A stretch of DNA of 64,000 nt from Arthrobacter sp. ISL-30. GTDB taxonomy: Bacteria; Actinomycetota; Actinomycetes; Actinomycetales; Micrococcaceae. A model generated the notes under the pieces. The model did not search any database. It was not told the DNA's origin and saw nothing but the letters and a program-made list of their open reading frames with translations. Positions within the stretch are counted from its first letter, which is position 1. Every line of letters begins with the position of its first letter. The stretch is taken from positions 62,001 to 126,000 of the forward strand of contig NZ_JAGGPK010000006.1 of NCBI RefSeq assembly GCF_018613855.1, in the 5' to 3' direction. This document shows positions 45,713 to 55,837 of the stretch, piece by piece. Made by a program: the position numbers and the translations under genes.

Positions 45713-45724
45713 GGGAACGTTCCC
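45713..45724. promoter_or_regulatory. LacI operator GGGAACGTTCCC, leftward transcript
   Basis: A perfect 12-bp palindrome just upstream of the leftward genes. It is identical to the site at 45937-45948 and close to the one in front of the LacI gene at 56961. Confidence 0.8.
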
Positions 45725-45867
45725 ATCAGGGTGTGATCGAGCATACATTCCTCGATAAAGAGGCGTCAATGGGGCGATCTAATTCGCTCGGTGCGGCAAC
45801 GCGGTCCTCGGGGAATAAGTTTCAAGGAGCGGGATGGGGCACCGGACCGCCTGCCAACAAATTTTTT

Positions 45868-45948
45868 GAGAACGGTCCCAAAAACACCATTGACGTGTGA
45901 CTCAGATCATGCCTACACTCGAATTCAGTCAGCTGTGGGAACGTTCCC
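45868..45948 (+). promoter_or_regulatory. Promoter and LacI operators of the hyuA operon
   Basis: TTGACG (45890-45895), an 18-bp spacer and TACACT (45914-45919) form a promoter. A perfect GGGAACGTTCCC palindrome follows at 45937-45948, about 12-20 bp past the expected start. A degenerate GAGAACGGTCCC (10 of 12) lies upstream at 45868-45879. The layout fits repression by the LacI protein encoded at 55838-56926. Confidence 0.78.
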
Positions 45949-46035
45949 CAAACAGGCGGGATGCCCACGGTGGTAAATCTTCCTCTCACCCATCCAGACG
46001 AAATACAGCGGTCGAACCAGCCAGGCAGGAAAAAC

Positions 46036-48102
46036 ATGAGTCTACGAATCGGCGTCGATACCGGAGGAACCTTCACGGACCTCTGCGCCTTCGACGAAGC
46101 AACAGGACAGGTCCACGTGCGCAAGGTGTCGTCCACCCCGGATGATCCGGGACGGGCGATCATTCAGGGCCTGCAGGAACTGCTCGAGCAGATCGGTGGG
46201 CGGTCCATCGATGAAGTCACCTACTTTGCACACGGCACTACCGTTGGCACCAACGCCCTCCTGACCGGACGCGGCGTCCGGACCGGCCTGATTACCACCA
46301 AGGGTTTCAGGGATCTCCTGGAACTTGGCCGGGGCCGCCGCCCGCATCTTTACGACCTGCAGGCGGACAAGCCTGAGCCGTTCGTGCCCCGGGATCGTCG
46401 CTACGAAGTCACCGAGCGCGTGCGGCATGACGGCCGTGTGGAGATCCCCTTGGATCTCGAAGAAGTACGCGGCGTGGTACGGGAGCTGAAGAAGCAGGCT
46501 GTCGAGTCCATCGCCGTCTGCCTTCTGTACAGCTATGTCCGTCCCGAACACGAGCAGGGAATCGGCCGAATCATTGCCGAGGAATTTCCGGAAGCATACG
46601 TGTCACTGTCCAGCGAAGTCCTCCCGGAATTCCGCGAGTTCGAACGTCTCTCCACAGTTGTGACGAATGCGTATGTGGGACCGGTCGTCGCAAAATACCT
46701 GGCCAGGCTCCGCCATAGCCTCTCCGAGGCCGGCCTGCGGTGCCAGCCGCATGTCACCCAGTCCAACGGCGGCATCATTCCCTTCCCGACGGCGGAAGAA
46801 CTTCCGGTCCGCCTGGTGCTGTCCGGGCCGAGCACTGGGGTAGTGGGTGCAGCGGCCACCACGGCGGCTGCCGGCAGCCCGGACATCATCACCTTCGACA
46901 TGGGCGGAACCTCCTCGGATGTCTCCCTTGTCCAGGACGGAAGCCCGAAAGTCACGTCAAGCATGGAACTGGACGGGCGGCCGATCCGCTCTCCCATGTT
47001 GGACATCCACACCGTGGGCGCCGGAGGCGGCTCCATAGCGTGGATCGACAGCGGAAACCACCTGCGGGTGGGTCCGGCGAGCGCGGGGGCCTTCCCCGGC
47101 CCGGCCTGCTATGGGAACGGCCAGGACCCTACTGTGACCGACGCCAACGTCGTGCTGCAGGTCCTCAACCCGGAGTACCTGCTGAACGGCCAGCTCAAAA
47201 TTGATGCCCAGGCGTCCCACCGGGCCATCAAGTCCCTCGCCGATCCCCTGGGCCTCACGGTGCAGGAAGCAGCCCAGGGAATCATCCGCGTAGTCACGGC
47301 CAACATGGCACGGGCGATCCGGGTCATCTCGGTGCAGCGCGGCTACGATCCCCGCGACTATGTCCTTGTCCCCTTTGGCGGTGCCGGACCCTTGCACGCT
47401 TCCAGACTCGCCATGGAGTTGGGCTCGCGGCGAATCCTCGTGCCGGAGACTCCCGGCGCACAGTCAGCCCTGGGACTGCTCATGACGGATATCCGTAGTG
47501 ACTTCATGCGCACCCAGATCATGCTGGCTTCCCCGGCGGCACCCGGTGACTTCAACAAGGTCTTTAGCGAGCTGACGGACCAGGCGAATGAGTGGTTTGA
47601 GGAAGAGGGCATCGAAACCGATCGACGCTCCCTGTCCCGTCGGGTCGAAATGCGCTACGCCGGCCAGAACTACGAGCTTGCCGTGGACGTTCCCGAGGGC
47701 GAGATCACCGCGGAAACGGTCAACGTCCTCATCGACAGCTTCCAGGCGGCCCACGACCGGATGTACGGCTACAGCGCCCATGACGAAGTAGTGGAAGCAG
47801 TGACATTCCGGATCCAGGCCGTCGCCTCGGTGCCCCGCGCCGACCTTCGGCGGTCATCGTTTGCCGGGCGGAGCGTTGAATCGGCCATTCTCGGACGCCG
47901 GGACGTCTACCTTCCGGAAGAAGGCGGCTACACCTCCTGCCCCGTCTACGAGCGCTCCCGCCTGGACGTCGGGCATCGGATTGTAGGCCCGGCCATCATC
48001 GAGCAGATGGATACCACCACCTTGCTGCTGTCGTCAGACGTGTGCGTCGTGGACGACCTGCGCAACCTAGTCATCGAAATCCGTAGGAGTATCAGTGAAT
48101 AA
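46036..48102 (+). CDS. hyuA: Hydantoinase/oxoprolinase subunit A
   Basis: 688 residues from the ATG at 46036; a longer frame from 45961 overlaps the operator region. The actin-like ATP-binding motifs are RIGVDTGGTFTDLCAF and FAHGTTVGTNALLTGRGV, with ITFDMGGTSSDVSLV and VPFGGAGPLHASRLA further on. With HyuB it opens cyclic imides or lactams (hydantoins, N-methylhydantoin, 5-oxoproline) using ATP. First gene of a seven-gene operon. Confidence 0.92.
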   Translation: MSLRIGVDTGGTFTDLCAFDEATGQVHVRKVSSTPDDPGRAIIQGLQELLEQIGGRSIDEVTYFAHGTTVGTNALLTGRGVRTGLITTKGFRDLLELGRGRRPHLYDLQADKPEPFVPRDRRYEVTERVRHDGRVEIPLDLEEVRGVVRELKKQAVESIAVCLLYSYVRPEHEQGIGRIIAEEFPEAYVSLSSEVLPEFREFERLSTVVTNAYVGPVVAKYLARLRHSLSEAGLRCQPHVTQSNGGIIPFPTAEELPVRLVLSGPSTGVVGAAATTAAAGSPDIITFDMGGTSSDVSLVQDGSPKVTSSMELDGRPIRSPMLDIHTVGAGGGSIAWIDSGNHLRVGPASAGAFPGPACYGNGQDPTVTDANVVLQVLNPEYLLNGQLKIDAQASHRAIKSLADPLGLTVQEAAQGIIRVVTANMARAIRVISVQRGYDPRDYVLVPFGGAGPLHASRLAMELGSRRILVPETPGAQSALGLLMTDIRSDFMRTQIMLASPAAPGDFNKVFSELTDQANEWFEEEGIETDRRSLSRRVEMRYAGQNYELAVDVPEGEITAETVNVLIDSFQAAHDRMYGYSAHDEVVEAVTFRIQAVASVPRADLRRSSFAGRSVESAILGRRDVYLPEEGGYTSCPVYERSRLDVGHRIVGPAIIEQMDTTTLLLSSDVCVVDDLRNLVIEIRRSISE

Positions 48103-49810
48103 CCACCTTGCCAAGGCACCCGTGGTCCTGGACAGCGTCCTGGTGGAGGTCATCGGGTCCGCCCTGTCCACCGTCGTCGAGGAAATGGGCGGGACCCTGG
48201 TCCGCGCAGCCTATTCCACCAACATCAAGGAACGCCGCGACTGCACCGCAGGCCTCTTCGACGCGCAGGGCCGGGGCATCGCCCAGGACGAGGGCGGTTC
48301 GCCCCTGCACCTGGGATCCCTCATGGGCATCGTCGACGCCATTATGGAGCGGTATCCGCTGGAGGAAATCAATGACGGCGACACGTTCATCGGCAACGAC
48401 CCGTTCAGCGGTGGCGGCTCCCACCTTCCGGACATCGTCCTGGCCACCCCTGTTTTCGTTGACGGCGTCCTGTCCGCCTGGGCTGCAAACCTGGCCCATC
48501 ATGCGGACTTTGGCGACCGCGGGCATGCACACATCTTCCAGGAAGGCCTGCGTATCCCGCCTGTCCGCTTGATCCGGCGCGGGCACCTGCAGCAGGAAAT
48601 GCTGGACCTCATCCTGCTCAACTGCCAGGTTCCCCATGAGCGAAAGGCTGATCTCCGCGCACAGCAGTCAGCCAACCGCCTGGCATCACAGCGGTACAAG
48701 GACCTCTGTGCCCGCTACGGGCGCGAAGTGATGGCGCAAGCCGCCGAGGAACTCCTCGACTACACAGAGCGCCGGACCCGTGCTGCGATCGAGAAAATGC
48801 CTGACGGCGTCTACTCCTTCACCGACAAGTTCGACTGTCCTGAACTGGACGAGGAACTTGACCTCCAGGTCAAGGTCACGGTGGAGGGGGACGAAATCCT
48901 GTTCGATTTCGCTGGCAACCCACCGCAGGTCCGGGCGAGCGTGAACGTGGTCTGGACGGCCCTCTACGCTTCCGTCTACTACTCGCTCAAGAGCCTTGTC
49001 GATTCCGACATCGTCGCCAATGCAGGGCTCTACCGCCCAGTGCGGATCGAGGCACCTCGCGGATCGATCATCAACTGCGAGGAACCGGCGGCCGTCAACG
49101 GACGCAGCGAAACCTGCCAGCGGATTGTCGACCTGATTCACGGCGCCCTCGCCACAGCCGTCCCGGAACGCGTCACGGCTGCAAGCAACGGTGCGAACAC
49201 CGGAGTCCACTTCTCCGGCCGGAATTCCCGGACGGGCAAGGAATTTGTCTACCTGGAGACCATTGGCGGCGGCTGTGGTGCTCGAGCAAGCAAAGACGGC
49301 CTCGACGGCGTGCAGGTCCACATGACCAACACCTCCAACCTCCCGGTTGAGAGCCTGGAAACCGAGTACCCCCTGGTCGTCGAAGCATACGAGCTCATCC
49401 AGGACTCTGGCGGCGCCGGTCAGCACAGGGGCGGCCTGGGCATTCGCCGGGCTGTCCGCGTCGAGGACAAGAACATCCATTTCTGGCTCGACACAAGCCG
49501 CCAGAAGTCCCAGCCGTGGGGTCTCGACGGCGGGACGCCGGGCGCCAGTGCCAACGTTGCCCTCAGCCCCGGAGCACGTCCCATCGACCACGGCTACACC
49601 GTCCTGCAGCCCGGCGACAGGGTAGCTATCGAAACCGCAGGGGCGGGCGCCTACGGACCTACGTCCAAGCGAACACCTGAAGAGGTTGCCCGAGACTTGG
49701 CCGAAGGGAAAATCTCCGAGGCCACGGCCCGCCGCTTCTATCCACAGCAAACCGAACAAACCCCGGAAACCGGATCAGGCTCCGGATCCTCACCCACGCA
49801 AGGAAATTGA
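48095..49810 (+). CDS. hyuB: Hydantoinase/oxoprolinase subunit B
   Basis: 571 residues; the GTG start overlaps hyuA by 8 bp. Typical motifs are GSALSTVVEEMGGTLVRAAY, IKERRDCTAGLFDAQGRGIA, GDTFIGNDPFSGGGSHLPDI and NLAHHADFGDRGHA. The C-terminal part has TIGGGCGARASKDG and DSGGAGQHRGGLGIRRAV. It forms the catalytic complex with HyuA. Acetone carboxylase-like subunits are related but longer operons differ. Confidence 0.92.
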   Translation: MNNHLAKAPVVLDSVLVEVIGSALSTVVEEMGGTLVRAAYSTNIKERRDCTAGLFDAQGRGIAQDEGGSPLHLGSLMGIVDAIMERYPLEEINDGDTFIGNDPFSGGGSHLPDIVLATPVFVDGVLSAWAANLAHHADFGDRGHAHIFQEGLRIPPVRLIRRGHLQQEMLDLILLNCQVPHERKADLRAQQSANRLASQRYKDLCARYGREVMAQAAEELLDYTERRTRAAIEKMPDGVYSFTDKFDCPELDEELDLQVKVTVEGDEILFDFAGNPPQVRASVNVVWTALYASVYYSLKSLVDSDIVANAGLYRPVRIEAPRGSIINCEEPAAVNGRSETCQRIVDLIHGALATAVPERVTAASNGANTGVHFSGRNSRTGKEFVYLETIGGGCGARASKDGLDGVQVHMTNTSNLPVESLETEYPLVVEAYELIQDSGGAGQHRGGLGIRRAVRVEDKNIHFWLDTSRQKSQPWGLDGGTPGASANVALSPGARPIDHGYTVLQPGDRVAIETAGAGAYGPTSKRTPEEVARDLAEGKISEATARRFYPQQTEQTPETGSGSGSSPTQGN

Positions 49811-49812
49811 TC

Positions 49813-51357
49813 ATGTCCACTACCTTGAAGTCGTCTGCGGCAGTCGCCGCGATCGCGGCCTCGGCCCTGGTGCTCTCCGCCTGTGGCGGATCCAGCCCGA
49901 CCCAGGCCCCTGAGCAGGAACTCCAGTTTGGCCTCTCCGGAGACGTCCCCAAGCTGCAGCCGCACCTGGACCAGGGCGCGTCCGCAATGCTCCTCGACTC
50001 CGTACTCCATCGCGGCCTCCTCGGCTACGATTCCAAGGGCGAAGTGGTCCCCGCCCTCGCCGAAAAGTACGAGCAGAGCGATGCCACAACCTACAAGTTT
50101 ACCCTCCGCAAGGGCCTGACCTTCCACGACGGAACACCCCTCACGAGCGCCGAGGTCAAGACCTCATTCCAGGCGCTCGCGGATCCCAAGGCAGCGGCGA
50201 AGATTGTCGCCGTTACCCAAGGGATCCAGGCCATCGAGACACCCGACGCCGAGACAGTGGTCATCAAACTGAAGGCCCCAAACGCGGCATTCCTTAGCTA
50301 CATCGCTGACACCACGGCCGCAGTTCTTCCCCCGGCCGCATACCAGAACGCGGGAGAAAGCTGGGTGGGCGCCGGCCCGTTCAAGCTGGCATCGCATGAC
50401 AAGGGAGTCTCGTTCGTCGTCGAAAAGTTCGATGGGTACTACGACGCTGCCTCAGTGCAGCTGAACAAGATCGACTTCCCGATCTACACGGACGGCCAGG
50501 CACGAACAAATGCCCTGCTGGCAGGCGACGTTGACCTGATCGACTTCGTTCCGTGGGAGGAGTTCGACCGGGTCAAGGCCGATCAGAACATCACCCTGGA
50601 TGCCCAGAGCGGCCCCTTCATGTACCTGAACTTCAACGTGACCAAGGGCCCGTTCGCCAACGCCAAAGTGCGCGAGGCTGTGGCGCTCGCGGTGAACAGG
50701 GACAACGTGGTCTCGGCCGCCCTCTCCGGAAACGGATCCCCCATCAAGGGCGTTCCCATTCCTGAGAGCAGCCCCTTCTACAACGAATCGCTGGCGAAGG
50801 GCTGGGAACAGAACATCGACAAGGCCAAGTCGCTGCTCGCCGAAGCCGGTTACGCGAATGGCTTTAGCGCCAGGATGCTCTCCACATCCCAGTACGCCTT
50901 CCACAGGGACACCGCTTTGTCTGTGCAGTCGGATCTTGCCGCCGTCGGGATCAAGCTCGATCTTGACCTCCCGGACTGGGCAACCAGGGTCTCCAAGGGC
51001 AACGCAGGCGACTACGAAATTGCAGTCTCCGGCTCTGCCGGCGTGGTGAATGATCCGTCCTTCCTGAGCAAGTTTGTCCAGGGCCCGGCAGAACACACCC
51101 GCTCCTTCGGCTATGACAACGCGAACATCAATGCGCTCCTGGCCCAAGGGCTGAGCGAGGCCGATGAAGCCAAGCGCAAGGCAGTGTACGACGACGTCTC
51201 CCGGACCATCCTGACTGACGTTCCGTTCGTCTCCCTTGCAGGCCGTGCACAGGCCTTTGCGTACCAGAAGTCCGTCACCGGGTTCAGCAACCTGCCCGGA
51301 TTCCTGACCTTCAATTCCGGTTACACGCTCGCCACCACGTCCATCGTTTCCAAGTAA
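49813..51357 (+). CDS. ABC transporter substrate-binding lipoprotein, family 5
   Basis: 514 residues from the ATG at 49813; a TTG two codons earlier is less likely. The lipoprotein signal has the lipobox LSAC with Cys at about residue 24. The SBP_bac_5 fold shows LDSVLHRGLLGYDSKGEVVP, LRKGLTFHDGTPLTSAEVKT and ALAVNRDNVV. It is the extracellular receptor for the permeases and ATPase encoded downstream. This class binds peptides and also opines, nickel or heterocycles; the ligand is probably the HyuAB substrate. Confidence 0.92.
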   Translation: MSTTLKSSAAVAAIAASALVLSACGGSSPTQAPEQELQFGLSGDVPKLQPHLDQGASAMLLDSVLHRGLLGYDSKGEVVPALAEKYEQSDATTYKFTLRKGLTFHDGTPLTSAEVKTSFQALADPKAAAKIVAVTQGIQAIETPDAETVVIKLKAPNAAFLSYIADTTAAVLPPAAYQNAGESWVGAGPFKLASHDKGVSFVVEKFDGYYDAASVQLNKIDFPIYTDGQARTNALLAGDVDLIDFVPWEEFDRVKADQNITLDAQSGPFMYLNFNVTKGPFANAKVREAVALAVNRDNVVSAALSGNGSPIKGVPIPESSPFYNESLAKGWEQNIDKAKSLLAEAGYANGFSARMLSTSQYAFHRDTALSVQSDLAAVGIKLDLDLPDWATRVSKGNAGDYEIAVSGSAGVVNDPSFLSKFVQGPAEHTRSFGYDNANINALLAQGLSEADEAKRKAVYDDVSRTILTDVPFVSLAGRAQAFAYQKSVTGFSNLPGFLTFNSGYTLATTSIVSK

Positions 51358-51377
51358 CTGATATCTGGAGGCACCCC

Positions 51378-52331
51378 TTGTTGAGATTCATAGTGAAGCG
51401 ATGCCTGCTGGGTATGCTCCTGGCGTTCATCGTCCTAACGTTGATCTTCCTTTCACTGCACCTTGTCCCCGGAGACCCGGCGGAGATTATCCTGACAGGA
51501 GAAGGCGGGGGTGCCGCCAGCCCGGAGGCTCTGGCGAAAGTCCGTGCCCAGCTCGGACTCGACCAGAGCCTCTGGAACCAGTACGTAAACTACCTCTCCG
51601 GCGTCCTGAGCGGGGATCTCGGATCCTCATTCAGGGACAACAGCCCGGTTACGCAGGCCGTCGCAGAACGGCTGCCGCGAACGCTGGAACTCGTGGCCGT
51701 CGCGGTACTGCTGGCGCTGGTGGTGGGCATCCCCCTCGGCAGCCTCGCAGCCAAGCGTGGTGGCGTCATCGACGCCACCATCAACCTGGTGACAAGCACC
51801 GGAATTTCAGTTCCCGTGTACGTGATTGGCACGGTCCTTGTCCTGGTCTTCTCCCTCAAGCTCGGATGGTTTCCAGCGGGCGGGTTCAGGGCGGCTGAGA
51901 CCGATTTCGGAGGGCATCTCCAGCGAGTACTTCTGCCCGCCGTTGCCCTGTCGTTCGGCATAATCTCCGTGGTATCCCGCATGACCCGTTCAGCAGTGCT
52001 TGAGGTCATCAGCCAGGACTACGTGCGCACCGCCAAGGCCATAGGCCTCAGCCGTCCGGTTGTGTTCAGGAAGCATGTCCTTCGCGGTTCCCTGAACCCG
52101 GTGGTTACCGTCGTCGGACTTCAGGTGGGCACACTGCTGGGATCAACCGTCCTGGTCGAACGGATTTTCAACTGGCCGGGCCTGAGCGGGCTCCTTGTGG
52201 AGGCCGTGCTCCAGCGGGATTACCCGGTGGTGCAGGGAATCGTCATTGTCATCTCAGTGATCTTCATCCTGATCAACATCATCGTCGACATCTCGTACGG
52301 CCTGCTCGACCCGAGAGTGAGGACATCATGA
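51378..52331 (+). CDS. ABC transporter permease, DppB type
   Basis: 317 residues from a TTG after GGAGG. The N-terminal helix is followed by HLVPGDPAEIIL and the DppB-type LGLDQSLWNQYVNYLSGVLS. The EAA cytoplasmic loop is DYVRTAKAIGLSRPVVFRKH. Six membrane helices are apparent. It overlaps the second permease start by ATGA. Confidence 0.92.
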   Translation: MLRFIVKRCLLGMLLAFIVLTLIFLSLHLVPGDPAEIILTGEGGGAASPEALAKVRAQLGLDQSLWNQYVNYLSGVLSGDLGSSFRDNSPVTQAVAERLPRTLELVAVAVLLALVVGIPLGSLAAKRGGVIDATINLVTSTGISVPVYVIGTVLVLVFSLKLGWFPAGGFRAAETDFGGHLQRVLLPAVALSFGIISVVSRMTRSAVLEVISQDYVRTAKAIGLSRPVVFRKHVLRGSLNPVVTVVGLQVGTLLGSTVLVERIFNWPGLSGLLVEAVLQRDYPVVQGIVIVISVIFILINIIVDISYGLLDPRVRTS

Positions 52332-53206
52332 AAGCTTTCCTGAAAAGGATTCACGCCCACTCCACGCCCTTGCGTTACGCTGCCGTGGCCGTCGTGTTTA
52401 TCGTCATCGCGGTGGCCATCCTTGCACCGCTCGTAGCGCCGCATGACCCGATAGCCCAGAACGTCGCCAACAAACTTAGGCCCGTTGGAACACCCGGCCA
52501 CCTGCTGGGAACCGACCAGTTTGGCCGGGACAGCCTCTCACGGCTCATCTACGGTGCCCGGATTGAAATTGTCGTCGCAGTGGGGGCCACGGTGTTCGCC
52601 TGCATCTTCGGTACCTTCCTTGGTTTGATGGGCGGATATTTCGGACGCCTTGTGGAAACCGTGACCATGCGGCTGACGGATGTCATCCTGGCGTTCCCGC
52701 CGATCATCCTGGCACTGCTCATCGTCACCATTTACGGCTCCGGAGTGATGACGCTGATCGTCGTGATGGGGCTGCTGTTCGCGCCCAACTTCGCACGCAT
52801 CACTTATGGCCAGGTTGTAGGCGTCAAGCACGCGGAATATGTCGAGGCAGCAAAGGCCATCGGCGCACCGACACCCAGAATCCTGCTGCGCACGGTGCTG
52901 CCGAACATCATGTCTCCCATTGCCGTGCAGATGTCCCTGACACTTGCGTCCACCATCCTGCTTGAGTCCGGGCTGAGCTTCCTCGGCCTTGGCGTGGTAC
53001 CTCCGACGGCGTCCTGGGGCCTCATGGTGGCCGAAGGCCAGCGCTTCATGGCGTCCAACCCGGACCTGCTCCTGGCGCCGGCGATCGCCGTCGTCGCAAC
53101 CATCCTGTCCTTCAGCATCCTGGGCGATGCCTTGCGTGACTGGCTCGACCCGCGTAGCCGGACCTCCCGGCCTAGGACCGCCGCCCTCACGGAGGTGCGG
53201 GCATGA
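52328..53206 (+). CDS. ABC transporter permease, DppC type
   Basis: 292 residues. The DppC signatures are LLGTDQFGRDSLSRLIYGAR and the EAA loop EYVEAAKAIGAPTPRILLRT; the ending RDWLDPRSR is also typical. It forms the heteromeric membrane channel with the preceding permease. Coupled on both sides through ATGA overlaps. Confidence 0.93.
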   Translation: MKAFLKRIHAHSTPLRYAAVAVVFIVIAVAILAPLVAPHDPIAQNVANKLRPVGTPGHLLGTDQFGRDSLSRLIYGARIEIVVAVGATVFACIFGTFLGLMGGYFGRLVETVTMRLTDVILAFPPIILALLIVTIYGSGVMTLIVVMGLLFAPNFARITYGQVVGVKHAEYVEAAKAIGAPTPRILLRTVLPNIMSPIAVQMSLTLASTILLESGLSFLGLGVVPPTASWGLMVAEGQRFMASNPDLLLAPAIAVVATILSFSILGDALRDWLDPRSRTSRPRTAALTEVRA

Positions 53207-54039
53207 AGTTCGGTGTCCACAGCTACATGATCGTCGACAACATCGACCGTCGGACCATTGACGAAATGGCGGGCACGGCAGCGTCGTGGGGCGTCCAGGG
53301 CGTTGAGGTGCACATGGATCGGGCAGAGGATCTGCCGCGGCTCGAGCTGAAGAAGGTGGCCGCCCGGCACGGCGTGGACCGGACGCTCGGCGTCGTCCTA
53401 ACGGCTGAAAACAGCCTCGTCAGTCCCGATCCGGAGGTCCGCCAGGCGGGGGTGGAGCATATCACCAGCGCGATCCACGCGGCCGCGGATGTCGGAGCGA
53501 ACAACATTGGGGGTGTCCTCTCTGCCGCCGGACGGGTCTTCACGGGTCAACCCGCGACTGAAACCGAACTGGAACGGGTGGTCGATGGATTGTCCAAGGT
53601 TGCACCTATCGCGGAAGCCCACGACGTCACCGTCAGCGTCGAAGCGACCAGCCGTTACCTCGGATACGTGCTGAACACCGCAGCCCAGGCACGGTCCCTG
53701 CTGGACAGGGTGGGTTCCACGCACGTGCAGGTCCAACTGGACACCTTCCATATGAACATCGAGGAAGCCTCGGTTCCCCAAGGAATCCTCGACGCCGGAG
53801 GGCGGCTGGGATACGTGCAGATTGCTGAAAGCCACAGGGGGCTCCTGGGAAGCGGGCATATTCCCTGGGCCGAAGTGATGGAGGCGCTCCGCAGCGTGGA
53901 TTACGACGGCTGGCTGACCTTTGAAGCGTTCACCCCTGCCCACCCTTCCATCGCCGCAAAATCCAACACCTGGCGCCACCTGTGCACGGAACAGGCCATG
54001 GTCACCGAAGGCATCGAATATCTGCGAGGACTGATATGA
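53203..54039 (+). CDS. Xylose isomerase-like TIM barrel / sugar phosphate isomerase-epimerase
   Basis: 278 residues starting MKFGVHSYMIVDNIDRRTID. The AP endonuclease-2-like barrel is visible with metal-type residues in VSVEATSRYLGYVL, VQLDTFHMNIEEAS, YVQIAESHRGLLGSGHIPWA and WLTFEAFTP. It probably isomerises or epimerises an intermediate after ring opening, or hydrolyses it. Its position inside an ABC transporter operon, between permease and ATPase genes, is notable. Confidence 0.88.
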   Translation: MKFGVHSYMIVDNIDRRTIDEMAGTAASWGVQGVEVHMDRAEDLPRLELKKVAARHGVDRTLGVVLTAENSLVSPDPEVRQAGVEHITSAIHAAADVGANNIGGVLSAAGRVFTGQPATETELERVVDGLSKVAPIAEAHDVTVSVEATSRYLGYVLNTAAQARSLLDRVGSTHVQVQLDTFHMNIEEASVPQGILDAGGRLGYVQIAESHRGLLGSGHIPWAEVMEALRSVDYDGWLTFEAFTPAHPSIAAKSNTWRHLCTEQAMVTEGIEYLRGLI

Positions 54040-55784
54040 GCAACAACATGAGCGAGAACCTGGCGGCTGCAGCAGTCCGGCGCTGCCCGCCTCGGGACGA
54101 AACCCCTGTCCTGGCCATCCGTGACCTCTCCGTTTCCTTTGGCATCGGAGGCCATCAAGTGCAGGCCATCAAAGATGTCTCCTTCGATGTCTACCGTGGG
54201 GAAATCCTGGCAGTGGTCGGAGAATCCGGCTCCGGCAAGAGCGTCTCAAGCCTGGCGGCCCTTAGGCTCCTGCCTGACACTGCGGACGTTTCAGGAAGCG
54301 TCACCACAGCGGGACTCAGCGTATTGACGGCGTCGGAAGCGGAAATGGAAGCCCTGCGCGGGGACAGCGCATCCATGATTTTCCAGGAACCGATGACCGC
54401 GATGAACCCGGTCTACACCATTGGACAGCAAATTGGCGCCGCCCTGCGCGCCCATCGTCCTGTCAGCCGCAAGGAAGCGCAAAGCCGGACGATTGAAATG
54501 CTGGAACTGGTCGGCATGCCCGAACCGGAACGAAGGGTAAACCAGTATCCGCACCAGCTGTCCGGCGGTCAACGGCAGCGTGCCATGATTGCCATGGCCC
54601 TGATCTGCGAGCCCCAACTGCTCATCGCGGACGAACCGACCACAGCACTTGACGTCACGGTCCAGGCCGAAATCCTGGACCTCATCAAGGACATCCAGAA
54701 GAAGACGGGGATGGCCGTGGTCTTCATCACCCACGACATGGGCGTAGTAGCCGACATCGCCGACCGCGTCATCGTGATGCAGAAGGGGATGGTGGTCGAA
54801 GAGGCCTTCGTCAACGAACTCTTCGATGAGCCCCGCCACCCCTACAGTCGAAAGCTGCTGGCAGCGGTGCCTCGGCTCACCGTCACGCCCCAGCCGGCAG
54901 GGAACGTCACTGCTGGCCTCTCCGACGAACCACAGGAACGCCGGGACGTCGTTCTCAGCGCCAAGGACCTCGTCATTGAGTATCCCGGACGGCTTGGCCG
55001 CCGGGGGTTCAGGGCCGTGGAGAAGGTCAGCTTCGAAATCCGGCGTGGAGAAATCCTGGGCCTGGTAGGGGAGTCCGGGTCCGGTAAGTCAACGGTTGGA
55101 CGGTGCGCGGTCGGCCTCCTTCAGGCCACTGAAGGCGAGCTGAATGTTTGTGGCCACGATATCTCCCGGCTCTCCGCCAGGAACATCCGGCCGCTGCGCA
55201 AACGCTTCGGCATCGTCTTCCAGGACCCGGCGTCGTCGCTGAATCCCCGCGCCAGCATAGGCGACAGCATTGCCGAGCCGCTCCGGCTGCATGGACCCCG
55301 GTCATCGGCCGGCGATATCCGGAAGAAGGTACGCGAACTGTTGGAAAGCGTGGAACTTCCGGGCTCCTGGTATGAGCGGTATCCCCACGAATTGTCGGGC
55401 GGGCAGCGCCAACGCATTGGCATCGCGCGTGCTATTTCACTCGAACCCGAGCTTCTCGTAGCGGATGAGCCGACCTCGGCCCTGGACGTCTCTGTGCAGG
55501 CCAAGGTGCTGGAGATCCTTGTGGAGCTCCAGCGCAGGATGGGCTTTTCCTGCCTGTTCATCAGCCATGACCTCGCCGTCGTCGAGAGCCTGGCCTCCAA
55601 CGTGGCCGTGATGAGGAAGGGTTCCATAGTGGAAACCGGGTCCATCAGCCAGGTCCTGCATCAGCCGCAGGAAGCCTATACGAAGCGACTCATCGCAGCG
55701 GCGCCAATCCCTGACCCGCGTGAGCAGCGACGCCGGACGCTGGCCCGGCAGGCAGCCGCCCAGGAAGACCGGATCGCTTCCTGA
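54036..55784 (+). CDS. Dual ABC transporter ATPase (DppD-DppF fusion)
   Basis: 582 residues from the ATG at 54036, overlapping the upstream stop (ATGA). Two complete ATPase domains are fused: Walker A GESGSGKS at about residues 65-72 and again near 347, signature LSGGQRQR in both, and Walker [13 protein letters not shown] and [12 protein letters not shown]. It powers uptake by the two permeases. It ends the operon. Confidence 0.95.
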   Translation: MSNNMSENLAAAAVRRCPPRDETPVLAIRDLSVSFGIGGHQVQAIKDVSFDVYRGEILAVVGESGSGKSVSSLAALRLLPDTADVSGSVTTAGLSVLTASEAEMEALRGDSASMIFQEPMTAMNPVYTIGQQIGAALRAHRPVSRKEAQSRTIEMLELVGMPEPERRVNQYPHQLSGGQRQRAMIAMALICEPQLLIADEPTTALDVTVQAEILDLIKDIQKKTGMAVVFITHDMGVVADIADRVIVMQKGMVVEEAFVNELFDEPRHPYSRKLLAAVPRLTVTPQPAGNVTAGLSDEPQERRDVVLSAKDLVIEYPGRLGRRGFRAVEKVSFEIRRGEILGLVGESGSGKSTVGRCAVGLLQATEGELNVCGHDISRLSARNIRPLRKRFGIVFQDPASSLNPRASIGDSIAEPLRLHGPRSSAGDIRKKVRELLESVELPGSWYERYPHELSGGQRQRIGIARAISLEPELLVADEPTSALDVSVQAKVLEILVELQRRMGFSCLFISHDLAVVESLASNVAVMRKGSIVETGSISQVLHQPQEAYTKRLIAAAPIPDPREQRRRTLARQAAAQEDRIAS

Positions 55785-55837
55785 GCCCGGGTGAGCCCTG
55801 AGATGTTTCTGAGCCCGGCTAAGCCCAGGCTCTTGCC

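Noticed and set aside
45961..46035. N-terminal extension of HyuA
   Set aside because: The family start is MSLRIGVDTGGTFTD at 46036, and the extension lies next to the operator.
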